A DNA stretch of 64,000 bases, taken from Microbaculum sp051390635 (GTDB lineage: Bacteria > Pseudomonadota > Alphaproteobacteria > Rhizobiales > Tepidamorphaceae). The notes below the pieces were generated by a model that saw only the letters and a program-made list of their open reading frames with translations, was not told the origin of the DNA and ran no database searches. Shown one piece after another: positions 60,711 to 64,000 of the stretch (position 1 is its first letter; the number at the start of each line of letters is the position of its first letter). The stretch lies in NCBI RefSeq assembly GCF_051390635.1, contig NZ_JBPODT010000005.1, positions 186,001-250,000 of the forward strand, in the 5' to 3' direction. A program made the translations under genes and the position numbers.

Positions 60711-62426
60711 TCAGACGCTGACGACGACGTTGACGAGGGCGTGCCGGCCTTCGTCCCTGACCGCGCGCAACGCCGCCTCGAGTGCGGGAAGAAGCTCGGC
60801 CGGATCCTCGACAACGGCGCCATAACCGCCGAAGGCATCGGCGATCTTCTCGAAACCGGCCCGGACTCCGAAGCGCGTCAAGGGAACTTCGTTCGCCTTC
60901 GCAGCCCACCCCTCCGGATGGGTGCTGACGACGCTCTTGCGGACCTCGTTCCAGCCACCGTTGTTGAAGACGACGATCAGCATCGGCAGGTTTTCCGCCG
61001 CCGCGATCTGATGACAGGAGGCGGGCACGCAATAATAGTATGACCCGTCACCCAGGGTGCAGATGACCGTCTTGTCGGGCCGCGCGGCCTTGACGCCGAG
61101 CGCGGCGCCGAAGCCCCAGCCGAGCCCGCCGGCATGGGAGGGGCCGAAATAGCTGCCGGCGGCGCCGGGCTGCACGACGCGCAGGTCGATCGGATATTCG
61201 TTCACGACGATGGTGTCGTCGTCGAGAAGCCGCGAAATGCAATGGTTGGCCCAAAGCGGCGTGATCTCGGACAGTTGCCCGTCGCGCGCGATCGCGTCCT
61301 GCAGCTGTGCCTGCTGGTCATCGCGCCGGCTGCGATGCGCGGCGATCCGGCCGTCGCGCAGTTCGGCCGGAATGCGGCTTTCCAGCCTTGCGATCAGCCC
61401 GTCCAGGGCAGGCTCCGGATGCCCGATCAGGGGCACGTCGCACGGAAACCCGCGCATCGGCAGGCGCTGATAGAACGGATCGATGCCGAGCTGGATGACC
61501 TTCGCGCTGTCCGGAACGGTGACGCGGGCGGTGAACCACGGCACATCCGACTCGATGACGAAGATGACATCCGCCTTTTCGAGATCGGGGCTGACCTGGG
61601 ACGCGAAGATATAGCCGAGGTGGCAGGGATGCTCCGGGTCGAGATTGCTGTAGACCGGGCTGGCCTCCAGGACACCGAACCCGCCCACATCGCAGAGGCG
61701 GGCAAGCGCCGCGCGGCCGGCAGCGCTCTTGCCGAGCTCGGAGGTCACGATAACGGGGTTTTCGGCCGACGCGAGCAGGTCCGCCGCCTCGTCGAGTCGG
61801 GCCGGATCGGGCATCAGCCGCGCATCGGTGATCCGCCGAGATGCCGCGCTCGCGCGGATCTCGTCCATGGCGGCCGCCTGCACGTCGCGGGGGATCGAGA
61901 TGTAGACCGGACCCTGGGGCTCGGCCATGGCGACCTCGAGCGCGCGGTCGATCACGTCGGCGACCTGGTCGGGCCGGCGGATCTCGTAGTCCCATTTGAC
62001 GTATTCGCGCACCATCGCGGCCTGGTCGTAGCTTTCCTGCGACCACTGCACATGGATGTCGCGCGCGCCGGCGACGCCCCTCTGTTCGGCGATCGGCGAC
62101 CGGGCCGACAGAATGACCATGGGAACGCGCGCGCGCGCTGCGTTTATGATGCCGCCGACGCCATTGGCGGTACCGACCGTGGAATAGAGATAGACCGCCT
62201 GGGGCCGACCGGTTGCCGCGAAATAGCCGTGCGCCATGGCCACGGCGGTCTGCTCGTGCGGCGTGAGAATGACCTGCGGCGCCGGCTTTCCCTGCGACCT
62301 GTACTTCGCGAACGCCTCGATCATCGAGGTCGGCGCGCCGCCGATCACGGTGTCGACACCGCGAAGCTGCAGCATTTCGAGGATGGCCTCGCCCACGGTT
62401 TCAACGGAGCGGATGACTTCGGACAT
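60711..62426 (-). CDS. thiamine-diphosphate-dependent enzyme (2-oxoacid decarboxylase/acetolactate synthase family)
   Basis: A 571-aa three-domain ThDP enzyme. The catalytic Glu of the Pyr domain is probably in ILTPHEQTAVAMAHGYFAAT. The middle domain begins near PVIVTSELGKSAAGR. The ThDP/Mg motif is CTLGDGSYYYC with VVFNN at its end. Several proteins of this group decarboxylate 2-oxoacids (benzoylformate-like) or ligate aldehydes. The pair with an aldehyde dehydrogenase and a TRAP importer favours decarboxylation of an imported oxoacid followed by oxidation. ATG 62426 has AGGAG 8 nt upstream. Confidence 0.88.
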   Translation of the reverse strand: MSEVIRSVETVGEAILEMLQLRGVDTVIGGAPTSMIEAFAKYRSQGKPAPQVILTPHEQTAVAMAHGYFAATGRPQAVYLYSTVGTANGVGGIINAARARVPMVILSARSPIAEQRGVAGARDIHVQWSQESYDQAAMVREYVKWDYEIRRPDQVADVIDRALEVAMAEPQGPVYISIPRDVQAAAMDEIRASAASRRITDARLMPDPARLDEAADLLASAENPVIVTSELGKSAAGRAALARLCDVGGFGVLEASPVYSNLDPEHPCHLGYIFASQVSPDLEKADVIFVIESDVPWFTARVTVPDSAKVIQLGIDPFYQRLPMRGFPCDVPLIGHPEPALDGLIARLESRIPAELRDGRIAAHRSRRDDQQAQLQDAIARDGQLSEITPLWANHCISRLLDDDTIVVNEYPIDLRVVQPGAAGSYFGPSHAGGLGWGFGAALGVKAARPDKTVICTLGDGSYYYCVPASCHQIAAAENLPMLIVVFNNGGWNEVRKSVVSTHPEGWAAKANEVPLTRFGVRAGFEKIADAFGGYGAVVEDPAELLPALEAALRAVRDEGRHALVNVVVSV

Positions 62427-62455
62427 GGGAAACTCCTGGACGCGGTTCGAGGGCG

Positions 62456-63742
62456 TCACATAAGGGACGGCAGGAAAAGGACGAGCGCCGGAAACAACGC
62501 GAGTAGCGCGACACGAATGAAGTCTGCGGCGATGAACGGAACCAGTGCCCTGAAGACGGGGCCGGGGGCGATATTCCGGAACACCGACGTCAACACAAAA
62601 ACGTTCATCCCGAAGGGCGGGGTCAGGAGACCGATCTCGATGGTCACCACGACGATGATGCCGAACCAGATCAGATCGAAACCCGCCGCATCGACCAGAG
62701 GCAGAATGATCGGCATGGTGATGAACAGCGTCGAGAAGCTCTCGAAGAAGAAGCCGAGGAACAGATAGAGCATCACGATGATGAACAGGAGCATCGCCGG
62801 ATGCGGGTCGATGTCGCCGATCCAGTCGGCGAGCGTTTCAGGCGCGCCGGTCATGGCGATGAAGTTCCCCAGGATCGTCGAACCGAGCAGGATGGGGAAC
62901 AGGGCGCCGGTCGTGCGCACGGCACCGAGGAACGCATCCCGCAACACCGCCAGGGTCATCGCCCCCCGGATCCACGTGAGAAGCAGCGCGCCGGACGCCC
63001 CGATGCCGGCGCCTTCCGTGGCCGTGAAAACGCCGCCGTAAAGCCCACCCATGACCAGCACGAACAGGGCGATCACGCCCCAGACCTCGCGCAGGGCGCG
63101 CCACTTCTCGGACCAGGGAACATACTCGCCGCGCGGTCCCGCATCCCGGTCGCGCGCGACGACGAAGCCCACCGCCAGGGTATAGAGAAGCATGCCCAGA
63201 AGGCCCGGCACGATGCCGGCCAGGAAGAGCTTGGCGATATTCTGCTCCGCCAGGATCCCGTAGATGATGAGCACGACGCTCGGGGGAATGAGGATTCCCA
63301 GGGTACCGCCGGCGGCGATAGTGGCCAGCGAGAAGGACTCCGAATAGCCGAACGAGCGCATCGGCGGATAGGACACCTTGGCCATCGTGGCGGCGGATGC
63401 CACGCTGGACCCGGAAATCGCCGCAAATCCACCCGAGGCGAGAATGGCCGAAATCGCCAGCCCGCCGGGCATCCTGCCGATGAAGGCATAGGCCGCACGG
63501 AACAGGTCGCGGCCGAGCCCGCTGGAGGCAACGAAATTGCCCATCAGCACGAACAGCGGAATGACGGTCAGCATGTAACTGCCCAACTCGAAAGCCGAGC
63601 CCGCCACCATCTTGCTGGAGACGGAGAAGCCCATGTAGTGGGCGTAGCCGACAAACCCGATGATCCCCATCGCCAGCGCGACGGGGATCCGGATCAGGAT
63701 GAAGCCGACTAGGGCAACGAGGCCGATGACGAACTCAGTCAT
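62456..63742 (-). CDS. dctM: TRAP transporter large permease (DctM-like)
   Basis: A 428-aa permease with about twelve helices. Family loops GSSVASAATMAKVSYPPMRS, GTLGILIPPSVVLIIYGI and the end TPPFGMNVFVLTSVFRNIAP are present. ATG 63742 overlaps the dctQ stop by 8 nt. It forms the Na+-driven channel with DctQ. The matching DctP gene must lie to the right of the window or elsewhere. Confidence 0.94.
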   Translation of the reverse strand: MTEFVIGLVALVGFILIRIPVALAMGIIGFVGYAHYMGFSVSSKMVAGSAFELGSYMLTVIPLFVLMGNFVASSGLGRDLFRAAYAFIGRMPGGLAISAILASGGFAAISGSSVASAATMAKVSYPPMRSFGYSESFSLATIAAGGTLGILIPPSVVLIIYGILAEQNIAKLFLAGIVPGLLGMLLYTLAVGFVVARDRDAGPRGEYVPWSEKWRALREVWGVIALFVLVMGGLYGGVFTATEGAGIGASGALLLTWIRGAMTLAVLRDAFLGAVRTTGALFPILLGSTILGNFIAMTGAPETLADWIGDIDPHPAMLLFIIVMLYLFLGFFFESFSTLFITMPIILPLVDAAGFDLIWFGIIVVVTIEIGLLTPPFGMNVFVLTSVFRNIAPGPVFRALVPFIAADFIRVALLALFPALVLFLPSLM

Positions 63743-64000
63743 CCTCGGCCTCGTCGTCGGTAGGGCCGGCCACGACGGCATAGGCCGCCAGGGCCGCCGA
63801 AAGGATCAGGGTCAGGGCGATCGTCCAGGCCACGGCCGCGATCGGCAGCCCCAGCACGAGCGTCACCTCACCGGACTTGCCGGCGGCCAGCCCCATCATG
63901 GCGATGCCCATCCCGGCGAGTGCCATCGCGATCGCCACGCCCGACACACCGTCGATCGTTCGCTTGAGCCATGACACCCGCTTCAGGACCGGGTCGATAA
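63735..64000 (-). CDS. dctQ: TRAP transporter small permease (DctQ-like), partial
   Basis: The C-terminal 88 codons of a protein whose frame stays open to the right edge, so it begins outside. Two hydrophobic helices (GVAIAMALAGMGIAMMGLAA and a second about residues 50-72 of the visible part) and the segment GEVTLVLGLPIAAVAW resemble the end of DctQ. Position before dctM with an 8-nt overlap supports the call. A GTG at 63977 is an internal codon, not a start. Confidence 0.8.
   Translation of the reverse strand, partial: IDPVLKRVSWLKRTIDGVSGVAIAMALAGMGIAMMGLAAGKSGEVTLVLGLPIAAVAWTIALTLILSAALAAYAVVAGPTDDEAEDD

Noticed and set aside
1..64000. tRNA, rRNA, CRISPR, prophage or transposon features
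   Set aside because: No cloverleaf, repeat-spacer array, integrase, transposase or attachment-site duplication was recognised while reading; a covariance-model search was not possible here.

Overview
The window reads as a high-GC chromosome segment of an alphaproteobacterium, most likely Hyphomicrobiales (Rhizobiales). The argument is the complete PhyR-NepR-EcfG general stress response (GSR) core at the left end, two HWE-type histidine kinases, and long translationally coupled catabolic operons fed by ABC, tripartite tricarboxylate (TTT) and TRAP importers. No rRNA, tRNA, CRISPR array or intact insertion sequence was seen.

1-10.6 kb, stress signalling. phyR (minus, cut by the left edge) is divergent from nepR-ecfG. 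Next come a CHASE-domain HWE kinase, a single-domain response regulator and a DUF2254 membrane protein, all coupled. A convergent second HWE kinase carries an N-terminal domain that looks like the plant ethylene-binding domain, including the Cys and His copper ligands. A degenerate receiver, a Crp/Fnr regulator, a CsbD-like protein and an AI-2E-type permease follow. Five matches to the sigma-EcfG promoter (GGAAC, 16-17 nt, CGTT) sit before phyR, nepR-ecfG, the CHASE kinase, csbD and the permease, so this looks like a compact locally wired stress regulon.

10.7-25.4 kb, catabolic module A. A 13-gene minus-strand operon runs gntR(HutC type)-livJHMGF-leuC/leuD-like hydratase-isocitrate-lyase-family lyase-hyuB-hyuA-isochorismatase-like-FAD oxidoreductase. 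A tautomerase-SnoaL fusion is divergent from gntR across a 24-bp palindrome.

25.5-35.7 kb, module B. It repeats the logic of module A with unrelated transporters: aconitase-like hydratase, SnoaL paralogue, cyclic amidohydrolase, Cys amidohydrolase, FadR-type gntR, tctC, a second lyase, tctB and tctA. Five copies of a 14-bp palindrome (AAGTGT-2-ACACTT) lie before the hydratase, the gntR, the lyase-tctC pair and tctBA. They are the likely operators of the GntR.

35.8-43.5 kb, acyl-CoA module. A MarR regulator lies downstream of a six-gene operon of two acyl-CoA dehydrogenases, an alpha-methylacyl-CoA racemase-like protein, two more family III CoA transferases and a crotonase lacking both usual glutamates. 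This suggests activation, epimerisation and oxidation of a branched or carnitine-like acid. About 1.2 kb of AT-patchy, apparently non-coding DNA follows.

44.7-64 kb, mixed. There is a TRAP system (dctP plus fused dctQM), a small cytochrome c, a CBS-BON protein with an AhpD-like protein, a two-TM ion channel, threonine degradation (epimerase-type threonine dehydrogenase plus kbl), a P2-type cation ATPase, UspA, a conserved hypothetical, two LuxR-type regulators and, at the right edge, an operon of TRAP dctQ-dctM, a ThDP enzyme and an aldehyde dehydrogenase.
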